This document shows, piece after piece, positions 43,147-51,237 of a stretch of DNA of 64,000 bases (positions are counted from its first letter, which is position 1; every line of letters begins with the position of its first letter). A model generated the notes under the pieces. That model was given only the letters and a program-made list of their open reading frames with translations. It made no database searches and was not told the DNA's origin. The translations under genes and the position numbers were made by a program. The stretch comes from Bacillota bacterium (GTDB lineage: Bacteria > Bacillota > Clostridia > Lachnospirales > Lachnospiraceae), in NCBI GenBank assembly GCA_023437715.1, contig JAEZFK010000032.1, positions 62,001-126,000 of the forward strand, given 5' to 3'.

Positions 43147-44037
43147 ATGAAAATAACCAAACGGCAATGGAAAGAATGGGGGGAGGGATATTTATTCATC
43201 ACGCCTCTTTTGGCCGGGATCTGCCTCTTTTATATTTTCCCTTTCATTCAGAATTTCTGGTTCAGCTTTAATGAAGTAAATAAATTCAATTTAGCCACTT
43301 TCTGCGGCCTGGGCAATTATATTGAAATGCTTCAGGATAAGGAGCTGTGGGAAGCCCTGGGCAATACCGCCCTCTATGTGGCGGTCACCGTACCGGCGGG
43401 CCTTATGCTTTCCCTGCTTGTGGCAGCCCTGCTCAATACGAAGATCAGGGGGACTTCCCTTTACCGCACCATTTACTTTCTGCCCTCCGTGACCATGTCC
43501 GCGGCTGTTGCAATGGTGTGGAGATGGATTTATAACGAGCAGTACGGCCTTTTAAATGCGGCGGTGAAATTTTTCGGATTTCCCGGCCACGGCTGGCTGA
43601 CGGATAACCGGACGGCCCTTTTCATGGTCATGATCGTGGGAATATGGGGAACTGTGGGCTACAACATGATTATTCTCCTTGCCGGTATGCAGGGCATATC
43701 AAGGTCCTATTATGAAGCGGCGGCTGTGGATGGGGCAAATGGTTTTCACCGTTTCTTCTACATCACCATCCCCATGCTGTCGCCCACCATATTTTTTGTT
43801 TTGATTACATCCATCATCAGCGGTTTTCAGGTATTTGACACTATTTACATCATGATCGGAAAGGCCGGAATGGCTTACAAGAGCACACAGACCCTGGTTA
43901 TGATCTTTTACCGCAATGCCTTTGATTACGGTCATAAGGGGTATGCGGCAGCCATATCCATCTTTATCTTCCTTCTGATTATGCTGGTAACGGTGATCCA
44001 GATGATCGGACAGAAGAAATGGGTAAATTATGAATAA
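43147..44037 (+). CDS. Carbohydrate ABC transporter permease (CUT1, MalF-like)
   Basis: Membrane protein of 296 residues with six helices. The first helix region (YLFITPLLAGICLFYIFPFI) is typical of sugar permeases. The ATPase-contacting EAA loop is YYEAAAVDGANGFHRFFYIT near residue 190. It lies 9 nt after the binding-protein gene and pairs with the permease that starts 15 nt downstream. No ATPase is encoded in this operon, as is common for CUT1 importers that share an MsmX-type ATPase. Confidence 0.93.
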   Translation: MKITKRQWKEWGEGYLFITPLLAGICLFYIFPFIQNFWFSFNEVNKFNLATFCGLGNYIEMLQDKELWEALGNTALYVAVTVPAGLMLSLLVAALLNTKIRGTSLYRTIYFLPSVTMSAAVAMVWRWIYNEQYGLLNAAVKFFGFPGHGWLTDNRTALFMVMIVGIWGTVGYNMIILLAGMQGISRSYYEAAAVDGANGFHRFFYITIPMLSPTIFFVLITSIISGFQVFDTIYIMIGKAGMAYKSTQTLVMIFYRNAFDYGHKGYAAAISIFIFLLIMLVTVIQMIGQKKWVNYE

Positions 44038-44052
44038 AGGAGGAGAAGCCGG

Positions 44053-44880
44053 ATGAAGACAATGAGCAGAAGAAAAAGGCTACTGATCCATCTGATTTTA
44101 ATTGCCGGGATCGGCATTACCGTGCTTCCCTTTCTCTGGATGCTTTGTACCTCATTTAAGACAAAGGGAGAGGCCATGGCCATACCTCCCACCATTTTGC
44201 CGGAGCGGTTTGTGACAGAGGCCTATTTCTCCGTGGTGACTGCCCTTCCTTTCGGAAGAATTTATATGAATACTATCCTTTCCACAGTCATCACGGTTGC
44301 AGGCCAGGTGGTAATCTGTACCCTGGCCGCCTATTCCTTTGCGAGAATCAAATTTCCGGGAAGAGATGTTTTATTCTTGCTGGTGCTTTCCGTGCTGATG
44401 GTGCCGGGACAGATTTTCCTGGTGCCCCAGTACTTGATTGTACAGAAGCTTGGCCTTCTGGATACGATTTTTGCCCTCTTTCTGCCTAACCTTTTCAGCG
44501 CTTTCGGGACCTTTTTAATGCGGCAGTTTTTCCTGTCAATTCCCAATGAGCTGGAGGAGGCGGCCATACTGGACGGCTGCAGCAGGTTCCAGGTTCTGGT
44601 CAAAATTATGGCTCCCCTGATCAAATCAGGGATCGTGGCCCTTGTCATTTTCACGGCGAAGTTCGCCTGGAATGATTTTATGTGGCCTCTGATCGTAAAT
44701 ACTTCCACCGCAAAGATGACTCTGGCTCCGGCTCTTTCTACGCTCCAGGGCCAGCATTTAAATGATTATCCGGCACAAATGGCAGGCGCTGTCCTGGCCG
44801 TTATCCCTATGATTGTACTGTTTTTTACTTTCCAGAAGCAGTTTATCGAGGGTGTGGCACATACGGGAGTAAAGGGATAA
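44053..44880 (+). CDS. Carbohydrate ABC transporter permease (CUT1, MalG-like)
   Basis: Membrane protein of 275 residues with six helices. The EAA loop is LEEAAILDGCSRFQVLVKIM near residue 170, and the C-terminus QKQFIEGVAHTGVKG is the usual MalG-type ending. It is the last recognisable gene of the operon. A 22-codon lysine/arginine-rich frame starts at the base after the stop (44881-44949), but nothing supports its being a real gene. The next 220 bp are AT-rich with a small hairpin CTGATA/TATCAG at 45065-45083 and no clear terminator. Confidence 0.93.
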   Translation: MKTMSRRKRLLIHLILIAGIGITVLPFLWMLCTSFKTKGEAMAIPPTILPERFVTEAYFSVVTALPFGRIYMNTILSTVITVAGQVVICTLAAYSFARIKFPGRDVLFLLVLSVLMVPGQIFLVPQYLIVQKLGLLDTIFALFLPNLFSAFGTFLMRQFFLSIPNELEEAAILDGCSRFQVLVKIMAPLIKSGIVALVIFTAKFAWNDFMWPLIVNTSTAKMTLAPALSTLQGQHLNDYPAQMAGAVLAVIPMIVLFFTFQKQFIEGVAHTGVKG

Positions 44881-45172
44881 ATGAAGGAAATCGGAGTCAA
44901 AAAGAAAGGGAATAACCGTAAGAACGGGAACCGGGAAGAAAGAAAATAACGCTGGAACTAACCATTAAAAACAAGGATGCAATTAAAGAAGCCAGGCTTT
45001 TGAAAATCTTGAATTGAAGTATTTGAAAAACTTTAAAACCGCCGGTTTCAGGCTGAAATAAGATCTGATATTTTATTTATCAGAAGGCTGTTTCTGTAAT
45101 AAACCAAGGAAATCCTGCATATAATTGGTAACATATGGTTGATTAAAAATTTCTTTAAAGGAGAGAACCGAT

Positions 45173-45406
45173 ATGCCAAGAGGAGTAAGAAAAACACAGC
45201 TTGAAAAGCTGCAGGAAGAATTAAAGGATGTGCAGGATTCCATTCAGCAGTACAAGGACAGTCTGGTCACTTTAGGCGAGAAAGAAAAAGAAATCCAGGA
45301 TAAAATAAAGCTGGAACAGTTTAAGGAAGTATCCACCATCTTAGACGAGCATGAGATGTCTATCATGGATTTAAAGGAATTACTTATTTCATCAAAAACA
45401 GAGTAG
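45173..45406 (+). CDS. Small coiled-coil protein of 77 residues
   Basis: Function unknown. After a basic MPRGVRKTQ start, almost the whole chain is a heptad-patterned helix (LEKLQEELKDVQDSIQQYKD), ending in a short LDEHEMSIMDLKELL segment. It is probably a structural or adaptor protein that forms coiled coils. AAAGGAGAG is well placed upstream. A TATAAT at 45120-45125 may be its -10, with a weak -35. A strong terminator follows, so it appears to be a single-gene unit between the sugar importer and rhamnose genes, with no evident link to either. Confidence 0.8.
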   Translation: MPRGVRKTQLEKLQEELKDVQDSIQQYKDSLVTLGEKEKEIQDKIKLEQFKEVSTILDEHEMSIMDLKELLISSKTE

Positions 45407-45441
45407 AATGGGAAACAGCATTTTCATGGCTTTTATGCAAA

Positions 45442-45480
45442 TAAGGACGCAGTTTTAATTAAACAGCGTCCTTATTTTTT
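45442..45480 (+). terminator. Terminator of the small coiled-coil gene
   Basis: AAGGACGC and GCGTCCTT form the stem, followed by six T. Confidence 0.85.
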
Positions 45481-45531
45481 ATGTGGAAATCCGTTATGAT
45501 AAAAGAAGAAAAGAAGGGGAGAGTGGTTTAC

Positions 45532-46980
45532 ATGGAAAAATACTATTTAGCCATAGACATCGGCGCTTCCAGCGGCCGCCATATTCTGGGGACCGTAAGA
45601 GAGGGGAAGGTCATCCTTGAGGAAGTCTACCGGTTTGACAATGGCATGGAATGGAAAGACGGCCGCCTATGCTGGAATGTGGAGTCCTTATTTGCAGAAA
45701 TTAAAGAAGGAATGAAACAATGCAGGAAGCTGGGAAAGATTCCTTTCTCCATGGGCATTGACACCTGGGCCGTGGACTTTGTTCTTCTGGATGAGAAAGG
45801 CCGGATGCTGGGAAATGCGGCCGGATACCGGGATGACAGGACAAAGGGAATGGACGAGAAGGTATATGAGACCATTTCCTTAAAGGAGCTGTACAAAAGA
45901 ACCGGGATTCAGAAGCAGATATTCAACACCATTTACCAGCTGACCGCCGTCAGGGAAACAAATCCGGAGCAGCTTGAAAAAGCGGAAGACTTTTTGATGA
46001 TCCCGGACTACTTCCATTATCTGCTGACCGGGGTGAAGAAGCAGGAATACACCAATGCCACCACCACTCAGCTGGTGGACCCGGTGAAAGGGACCTGGGA
46101 CTATGAGCTGATTTCCATGCTGGGCCTGCCGGAAAGGCTCTTTAAAGAGCTTTCCATGCCCGGCCGGCTTGTGGGAGAGCTGACGGAGGAGATCAGGGAG
46201 GAAGTGGGCTTTACCTGTCAGGTAGTGCTTCCGGCCACCCATGATACGGGCTCCGCCGTCATGGCGGTTCCTGTAGCTCCGGGAAGCAGCGCTTTTGCAG
46301 GAGATATTCTCTATATCAGCTCCGGGACCTGGTCTCTTATGGGGACGGAACTGAAGGCCGCAGATTGCTCGGAAAAGAGCATGGAAGCCAATTTTACCAA
46401 TGAAGGGGGCTATGATCACCGCTTCCGGTATTTAAAGAACATCATGGGCCTGTGGATGATCCAGTCCGTAAAAAAGGAACTGGAAAATCAGGGCCAGAAA
46501 TTCACCTTTGCAGAGCTTTGCAGCCTGGCAGCGGAGGAAGATATTGCTTCCCTTGTGGACTGCAATGACAGCGTGTTCCTGGCGCCGGAGAGCATGATCC
46601 GGGCGGTGCAGGATTCCTGCAGGAAATCGGGAATGGAAGTGCCTGAAAGCCCGGGCCAGCTGGCAGCGGTCATTTACAACAGCCTCGGGGCCTGCTACGG
46701 AAAGACGGTCAGAGAGCTGGAAGCCATTACCGGAAAGACCTATTCGTCTGTCAATGTGGTAGGCGGCGGCTCCAATGCGGAATATTTGAACCAGCTTACG
46801 GCCGAATTTACAGGCAAGACCGTTTATGCAGGACCGGGAGAGGCTACGGCCATCGGAAATCTGCTGGCCCAGATGCTTGCGGCAGGGGAATTTGACAGTC
46901 TGGAAGCGGCCAGGGAAGCTGTTTACCGGTCTTTTGCCATCAGGGAATACAAGCCCGGTGTCAAAGGGCATGAACAGTAA
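45532..46980 (+). CDS. rhaB: Rhamnulokinase
   Basis: Cytoplasmic FGGY-family kinase of 482 residues that phosphorylates L-rhamnulose to L-rhamnulose 1-phosphate. The N-terminal phosphate loop is AIDIGASSGRHILG. The substrate region has MGIDTWAVDFVLLD and GYRDDRTKGM, and the C-terminal ATP-binding part has NVVGGGSNAEYLNQ. Length and motifs match RhaB. The ATG at 45532 has AAGGGGAGAG about 10 nt upstream; an in-frame ATG at 45481 lies in the preceding terminator. It opens the run rhaB, rhaM, rhaA, rhaD. Confidence 0.95.
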   Translation: MEKYYLAIDIGASSGRHILGTVREGKVILEEVYRFDNGMEWKDGRLCWNVESLFAEIKEGMKQCRKLGKIPFSMGIDTWAVDFVLLDEKGRMLGNAAGYRDDRTKGMDEKVYETISLKELYKRTGIQKQIFNTIYQLTAVRETNPEQLEKAEDFLMIPDYFHYLLTGVKKQEYTNATTTQLVDPVKGTWDYELISMLGLPERLFKELSMPGRLVGELTEEIREEVGFTCQVVLPATHDTGSAVMAVPVAPGSSAFAGDILYISSGTWSLMGTELKAADCSEKSMEANFTNEGGYDHRFRYLKNIMGLWMIQSVKKELENQGQKFTFAELCSLAAEEDIASLVDCNDSVFLAPESMIRAVQDSCRKSGMEVPESPGQLAAVIYNSLGACYGKTVRELEAITGKTYSSVNVVGGGSNAEYLNQLTAEFTGKTVYAGPGEATAIGNLLAQMLAAGEFDSLEAAREAVYRSFAIREYKPGVKGHEQ

Positions 46981-47042
46981 TCAGGGAAATACTTTCGGAT
47001 ATACAATAAGATATACAATAATAAGGAAAGGGCGGAATTTAC

Positions 47043-47357
47043 ATGATAAGAAAATCATTTAAAATGTTTTTAAACGAGGGGATGGCCGAGGAATACGAAA
47101 AAAGGCACAACATGCTCTGGCCGGAGATGAAGGACATGATCCATGAATGCGGCGGCCATAACTATTCCATTTTTCTGGACCAGGAAACCAATGTCCTTTA
47201 CGGTTATATCGAAATTGAGGACGAAGAGAAGTGGGCAAAGTCTGCGGACACGCCCATTAACCGGAAATGGTGGGACTTCATGGCGGACATCATGGCCACC
47301 AACCCGGATAACAGCCCGGTTTCCGTGGATTTGAAGCCGGTGTTTCATTTAGACTGA
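47043..47357 (+). CDS. rhaM: L-rhamnose mutarotase
   Basis: Cytoplasmic enzyme of 104 residues that interconverts the alpha and beta anomers of L-rhamnose so that the isomerase receives its preferred form. The pattern matches the family: an early FKMFLNEGMAEEYEKRHNML with a conserved histidine, HNYSIFLDQETNVLYGYIE in the middle and RKWWDFMADIM near the end. The ribosome site GGAAAGGGCGG is upstream of the ATG. It lies 62 nt after rhaB and 41 nt before rhaA in one probable operon. Confidence 0.93.
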   Translation: MIRKSFKMFLNEGMAEEYEKRHNMLWPEMKDMIHECGGHNYSIFLDQETNVLYGYIEIEDEEKWAKSADTPINRKWWDFMADIMATNPDNSPVSVDLKPVFHLD

Positions 47358-47398
47358 CAGAGACTTTATATAAAAATATGAAAAGGAGAATACAAGCT

Positions 47399-48649
47399 AT
47401 GATGATGAAAGAAAGATATGAATCGGCAAAGGAAGCATATAAGGCAATCGGTGTTGATACGGATAAGGCCCTTGAGGCGCTGAAAAACATCCCCATTTCC
47501 ATGCACTGCTGGCAGGGGGACGACGTAATCGGATTTGACGGGGCAGGAGCCTTATCAGGCGGAATCCAGGCCACCGGCAATTACCCGGGGCGCGCGAGAA
47601 ATCCCCAGGAGCTGATGGCTGATATGGATAAGGCTTTAAGCCTGATTCCTGGAAAGCACAGAATCAACCTTCACGCAAGCTATGCCATCTTTGAGGACGG
47701 GGAGTGGGCGGACAGGGATAAGCTGGAGCCAAAGCATTTTGCAAAATGGGTGGAATTTGCGAAAGAGAGAGGCCTGGGAATTGACTTTAATCCCACCTTA
47801 TTTTCCCATCCAAAGGCGGAAAACGCCACCCTTTCCAGTGAAAATGAGGAGATCCGCAGCTTCTGGATTGACCATGTAAAGGCCTGCATCCGCATTTCCG
47901 AGTATTTTGCAAAAGAGCAGGGAACTCCCTGCACCATGAATATCTGGATTCCTGACGGCTTTAAGGATATTCCCGCAGACCGCACGGCTCCCAGAGCCAG
48001 GCTGAAAGATTCTCTTGACCAGATTCTTTCCATGGATTACGATAAGTCTAAGGTATATGCAGCCGTTGAGTCCAAGGTGTTTGGAATCGGCATGGAAAGC
48101 TGTACCGTGGGCTCTCATGAGTTCTACATGAATTACGCTTCCAAGAATGATATTCTCTGCCTTCTGGACAACGGACATTACCATCCCACAGAGGTGGTAT
48201 CCGATAAGATTTCTTCCATGCTCCTGTTCTTTGACAAGGTGGCCCTTCACGTGACCAGACCGGTGCGCTGGGACAGCGACCATGTGGTGCTCTTTGACGA
48301 CGAAACAAAGGAGATCGCAAAGGAGATCATTAGAGGAGGAGCGGACCGGGTGCTTCTGGCCCTTGACTTCTTTGACGCCAGCATCAACCGTTTAAGCGCC
48401 TGGGTGGTGGGCATGAGAAACATGCAGAAAGCCCTGTTAAACGCCCTGCTGCTTCCCAATGAGAAGCTTGCTAAGTTACAGGAGGAGCGGAATTTCACAG
48501 AGCTGATGATGCTTCAGGAAGAGCTTAAGCTTTACCCGGTAGGAGATGTATGGAATTATTTCTGTGAAATAAACGGAGTTCCTGCAAAGGAAGACTGGTT
48601 TGAAGAAATACGCAGCTACGAAAAAGAAGTGCTGATGAAACGGATGTAG
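47399..48649 (+). CDS. rhaA: L-rhamnose isomerase
   Basis: Cytoplasmic metal-dependent isomerase of 416 residues converting L-rhamnose to L-rhamnulose. Marks are SMHCWQGDDVIGFD near the start, GKHRINLHASYAIFED, IDFNPTLFSHPKAE, and the metal-site regions ESKVFGIGMESCTVGSHEF, LLDNGHYHPTE and VRWDSDHVV. The ATG at 47399 is 10 nt after AAGGAG; two more ATG codons follow at once, and a start seven codons earlier is badly placed. The length is close to the Escherichia coli enzyme. The aldolase gene starts 9 nt downstream. Confidence 0.96.
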   Translation: MMMKERYESAKEAYKAIGVDTDKALEALKNIPISMHCWQGDDVIGFDGAGALSGGIQATGNYPGRARNPQELMADMDKALSLIPGKHRINLHASYAIFEDGEWADRDKLEPKHFAKWVEFAKERGLGIDFNPTLFSHPKAENATLSSENEEIRSFWIDHVKACIRISEYFAKEQGTPCTMNIWIPDGFKDIPADRTAPRARLKDSLDQILSMDYDKSKVYAAVESKVFGIGMESCTVGSHEFYMNYASKNDILCLLDNGHYHPTEVVSDKISSMLLFFDKVALHVTRPVRWDSDHVVLFDDETKEIAKEIIRGGADRVLLALDFFDASINRLSAWVVGMRNMQKALLNALLLPNEKLAKLQEERNFTELMMLQEELKLYPVGDVWNYFCEINGVPAKEDWFEEIRSYEKEVLMKRM

Positions 48650-48658
48650 GAGGAAAAT

Positions 48659-49486
48659 ATGAAGATTTTAGACGCAGAATTTGTAAAGGGCTTTATCCGC
48701 ATGTGTGACGACGGATTCCAACAGAACTGGCATGAGAGAAACGGCGGCAATTTAAGCTACCGCATCAAGCCGGAAGAGGTGGAGACCGTAAAGGAAGAGC
48801 TGAGCTTTGAAAATCCGTGGCAGCCCATCGGCACCATTGTGAAAGGACTGGCAGGAGAGTACTTCATGGTGACAGGAAGCGGAAAGTATTTCCGCAACGT
48901 GATCCTGGACCCGGCGGCCAATACATGTATCATTGAAATCGATGAAAGCGGAGAGAGCTACCGGATCTGCTGGGGTCTTGTAAACGGCGGCCGTCCTACC
49001 AGCGAGCTTCCCTCCCATCTCATGAATCATGAGGTGAAAAAGGCGGCTACAGACGGAAAGCACCGGGTGATTTATCATGCCCATCCCGCCAATGTGATTG
49101 CCCTTACCTTTGTTCTTCCCCTGGAAGACAAGGTGTTTACAAGGGAATTGTGGGAAATGGCGACGGAATGTCCGGTAGTGTTCCCCTCAGGCGTCGGCGT
49201 GGTAGGCTGGATGGTTCCGGGAGGCAGGGATATTGCGGTTGCCACCAGCGAGCTGATGAAGAAATATGACGTGGCTGTCTGGGCCCATCACGGGCTGTTT
49301 GCTTCCGGAGAAGATTTTGACTTGACCTTTGGGCTCATGCACACCGTAGAGAAGTCTGCCGAGATCCTTGTTAAGGTGATGTCTATGAGACCGGATAAGC
49401 TGCAGACCATTACGCCCCAGAACTTCCGGGATCTGGCGGTTGATTTTAAGGTGACGCTGCCGGAAGAATTTTTATATGAGAAATAG
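48659..49486 (+). CDS. rhaD: L-rhamnulose-1-phosphate aldolase
   Basis: Cytoplasmic zinc-dependent class II aldolase of 275 residues that splits L-rhamnulose 1-phosphate into dihydroxyacetone phosphate and L-lactaldehyde. Zinc-binding histidines are in YHAHPAN near residue 142 and AHHGLF near 213. Other family marks are NLSYRI near the start, TGSGKYFRNV and PSGVGVVGWMVPG. It is the last gene of the rhamnose operon and is followed by a hairpin. No lactaldehyde reductase and no rhamnose-specific regulator were recognised in the window. Confidence 0.95.
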   Translation: MKILDAEFVKGFIRMCDDGFQQNWHERNGGNLSYRIKPEEVETVKEELSFENPWQPIGTIVKGLAGEYFMVTGSGKYFRNVILDPAANTCIIEIDESGESYRICWGLVNGGRPTSELPSHLMNHEVKKAATDGKHRVIYHAHPANVIALTFVLPLEDKVFTRELWEMATECPVVFPSGVGVVGWMVPGGRDIAVATSELMKKYDVAVWAHHGLFASGEDFDLTFGLMHTVEKSAEILVKVMSMRPDKLQTITPQNFRDLAVDFKVTLPEEFLYEK

Positions 49487-49500
49487 GCTGTAAATGATAA

Positions 49501-49540
49501 AAATGCCGCTGCAGAGGGAGATGCTTTGCAGCGGCATTTG
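49501..49540. terminator. Hairpin terminator of the rhamnose operon
   Basis: Perfect 12-bp stem AAATGCCGCTGC / GCAGCGGCATTT with a 15-nt loop. The T-run is short (three). Confidence 0.7.
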
Positions 49541-49563
49541 TGCGCTCTAAACATGACTTAATA

Positions 49564-49592
49564 TTGACATCATGACAAAAAAAGAATACAAT
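49564..49592 (+). promoter_or_regulatory. Promoter of the iclR-type gene
   Basis: TTGACA (49564-49569), a 17-nt spacer and TACAAT (49587-49592). Confidence 0.75.
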
Positions 49593-49610
49593 CAATATAT
49601 TCATGAATTT

Positions 49611-49628
49611 AATTCGTATATATAAACT
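49611..49628. promoter_or_regulatory. Putative IclR operator 1 (autoregulation)
   Basis: AATTCGTATATATAAACT agrees at 15 of 18 bases with operator 2. It lies about 12 bp after the inferred transcription start of the regulator gene, where binding would block elongation. Confidence 0.5.
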
Positions 49629-49641
49629 TTGGGGGTGCTGA

Positions 49642-50394
49642 ATGAATCGAACCGTAGAACGCACATTTATGATTTTGCAGCTGATCGCAGGCAGTAAAAG
49701 GGGGATAACCCTTCAGGAGATCACCAATGAGATGGGGATGGCCAAGAGCAGTGTCTTTGTTATTGTTCAGTCATTACTGGAGCTGAACTATATTTCAACG
49801 CTTCGGGATAATGATAAAAAATATTGCCTGGGGATCGAGACTTTTTCCCTGGGAATGAAATATGTGGATGATATGAGCCTTATAAAGGAATGCACCATAA
49901 ATCTGCAGCCCATAGCTGAAAAATATAATAAAACAGCGTTTGTCGCAGTCTTGAATGGAACCAAGATCGTATATGTGCATAAGTACGTAGCTCAGAACGC
50001 CAGATTGGCCTCATGTGCCATCGGGACCAGAAAGGATGCTTATGCGACTTCCCTGGGGAAGGCAATTCTGGCATTTTTGCCAAAGGATGAACAGAGCTCC
50101 ATTTTAGATAAAATTGATTTTAAGCCTTTAACTGACTATACAATCACTTCCAAAGAACAGCTGGTGGAAGAACTGAAAAAAACAAAAGAGCGGGGATTTT
50201 CCTTGGACCAAAGAGAACTGGAGGACATAACCAGCTGCTGCGGGGCTCCTGTTTTCGATTATACCGGAAAGGTGATCGCTGCGGTTTCCCTGTCGGATAT
50301 TTACAATGAAAATATTGATGACGAGCAGGTGGCTCAGGAACTTAAAGAAGTAGCCATGCAAATTTCGAAAAATTTAGGATACCATCCAAATTAA
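49642..50394 (+). CDS. IclR family transcriptional regulator of the polysaccharide locus
   Basis: Regulator of 250 residues. The N-terminal winged helix is GITLQEITNEMGMAKSSVFVIVQSL, and the C-terminal 170 residues form the IclR effector domain, with ASCAIGTRKDAYATSLGKAI, SLDQRELEDITSCCGAPV and AAVSLSDIYNEN. IclR proteins often respond to sugar acids or aromatic acids; KDG is the ligand of the KdgR branch, which fits a uronate locus. It has its own promoter and terminator and sits immediately upstream of the operon. Matching inverted repeats occur at both promoters, so it probably represses itself and the operon. Confidence 0.9.
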   Translation: MNRTVERTFMILQLIAGSKRGITLQEITNEMGMAKSSVFVIVQSLLELNYISTLRDNDKKYCLGIETFSLGMKYVDDMSLIKECTINLQPIAEKYNKTAFVAVLNGTKIVYVHKYVAQNARLASCAIGTRKDAYATSLGKAILAFLPKDEQSSILDKIDFKPLTDYTITSKEQLVEELKKTKERGFSLDQRELEDITSCCGAPVFDYTGKVIAAVSLSDIYNENIDDEQVAQELKEVAMQISKNLGYHPN

Positions 50395-50420
50395 TACCCC
50401 TTTGATTGTTTGTTGATTAT

Positions 50421-50465
50421 GCGGGAAAGACGAAAATACAAAAGTCTTTTCCGCATATATTTTTG
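50421..50465 (+). terminator. Terminator of the iclR-type gene
   Basis: GCGGGAAAGAC and GTCTTTTCCGC pair with one wobble around a 12-nt loop, followed by a T-rich tail. Confidence 0.75.
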
Positions 50466-50524
50466 TCTTTCCGGAAGCAGAACCTTGGGAAATATAAAAT
50501 AGTGATATAAAGTGCACATTTATA

Positions 50525-50553
50525 TTGACAATAATCCGAACAAAATGTATAAT
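50525..50553 (+). promoter_or_regulatory. Perfect consensus promoter of the polysaccharide-utilisation operon
   Basis: TTGACA (50525-50530), a 17-nt spacer and TATAAT (50548-50553). Imperfect inverted arms AAGTGCACATT and AATGTGCTT flank it. Such a strong promoter needs repression, in line with the operators downstream. Confidence 0.8.
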
Positions 50554-50572
50554 GTGCTTATATTGAGAAACG

Positions 50573-50590
50573 AGTTCCTATATATGAACT
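50573..50590. promoter_or_regulatory. Putative IclR operator 2
   Basis: AGTTCCTATATATGAACT is an inverted repeat AGTTC-N8-GAACT about 13 bp after the inferred transcription start. Confidence 0.6.
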
Positions 50591-50647
50591 TTTTAATCCC
50601 TTGATCTCTTAAAAGAGATCTTGATTTATAAACACTATCATGAACGG

Positions 50648-50665
50648 AGTTCTTAATTATGAACT
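50648..50665. promoter_or_regulatory. Putative IclR operator 3, overlapping the start codon
   Basis: AGTTCTTAATTATGAACT repeats AGTTC-N8-GAACT. It covers the end of the ribosome site and the ATG of the first operon gene. Confidence 0.55.
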
Positions 50666-51237
50666 ACAACAAAAAGATATTTATTTTCCAGTATTTTGAT
50701 CTGTTGTTTTTCTCCATACTGGCCGTTGTTTCAGAAATTATGAGCCATGTGCTGCTGGAATTCTGGAACAGCAGCTTCTATTTCAGCTTTTCCATGGTTC
50801 TCTGCCTCATATCAATGCTTCGCTGGGGCGCCGCCGGAGCAGTGGTTTACGTGATCGGAGGAATTCCTGACATTCTGTTATCGGGTATGCCCCTTTGGTC
50901 CGGAATCCTGTTTTATGTTCTGCCAAATGCGTTGATCGGAATTCCGATGCTGCTTTACGGAGACAGAAACAGGGACAGCATTGCAGGCGGCCATGTTTAT
51001 CTGCTGCTTTACATACTGCTTTCTCACTGCAGCCTGTCTCTGGGAAAAGGAATCGTCATATTTTTATTAACCGGGGAAATCACAGGAGCCATAGATTATT
51101 TTGGAGCAACCTTTTTCATCCTGGTTATCAATATTATTGTGTGCTGTGTGCTGCAGATGCGGAAAGGCCTTATATGTGACATGAGATATTACTTTATTGA
51201 GAAAGAAGGAGAAGGGAATGGAAAAAGAAGAATTTAA
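50659..51237 (+). CDS. Uncharacterised membrane protein, first gene of the operon
   Basis: Protein of 192 residues with about five or six hydrophobic helices and a basic C-terminus. Hydrophobic segments include the stretch around residues 13-33, a pair at 38-75 containing RWGAAGAVVYVIGGIPDILL, and later ones near 80-100, 110-138 and 148-168. Size and the small glycine-rich turns recall ECF S components, but no binding motif can be named. It has GGAG 9 nt upstream, which lies in the third operator, and its end overlaps the permease gene by 20 nt. This tight coupling to an ABC permease suggests a part in uptake. Confidence 0.78.
   Translation: MNYNKKIFIFQYFDLLFFSILAVVSEIMSHVLLEFWNSSFYFSFSMVLCLISMLRWGAAGAVVYVIGGIPDILLSGMPLWSGILFYVLPNALIGIPMLLYGDRNRDSIAGGHVYLLLYILLSHCSLSLGKGIVIFLLTGEITGAIDYFGATFFILVINIIVCCVLQMRKGLICDMRYYFIEKEGEGNGKRRI

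Noticed and set aside
44881..44949. 22-codon basic frame starting at the base after the permease stop
   Set aside because: Very short, composition reflects A-rich DNA, and no supporting ribosome site beyond chance purines.
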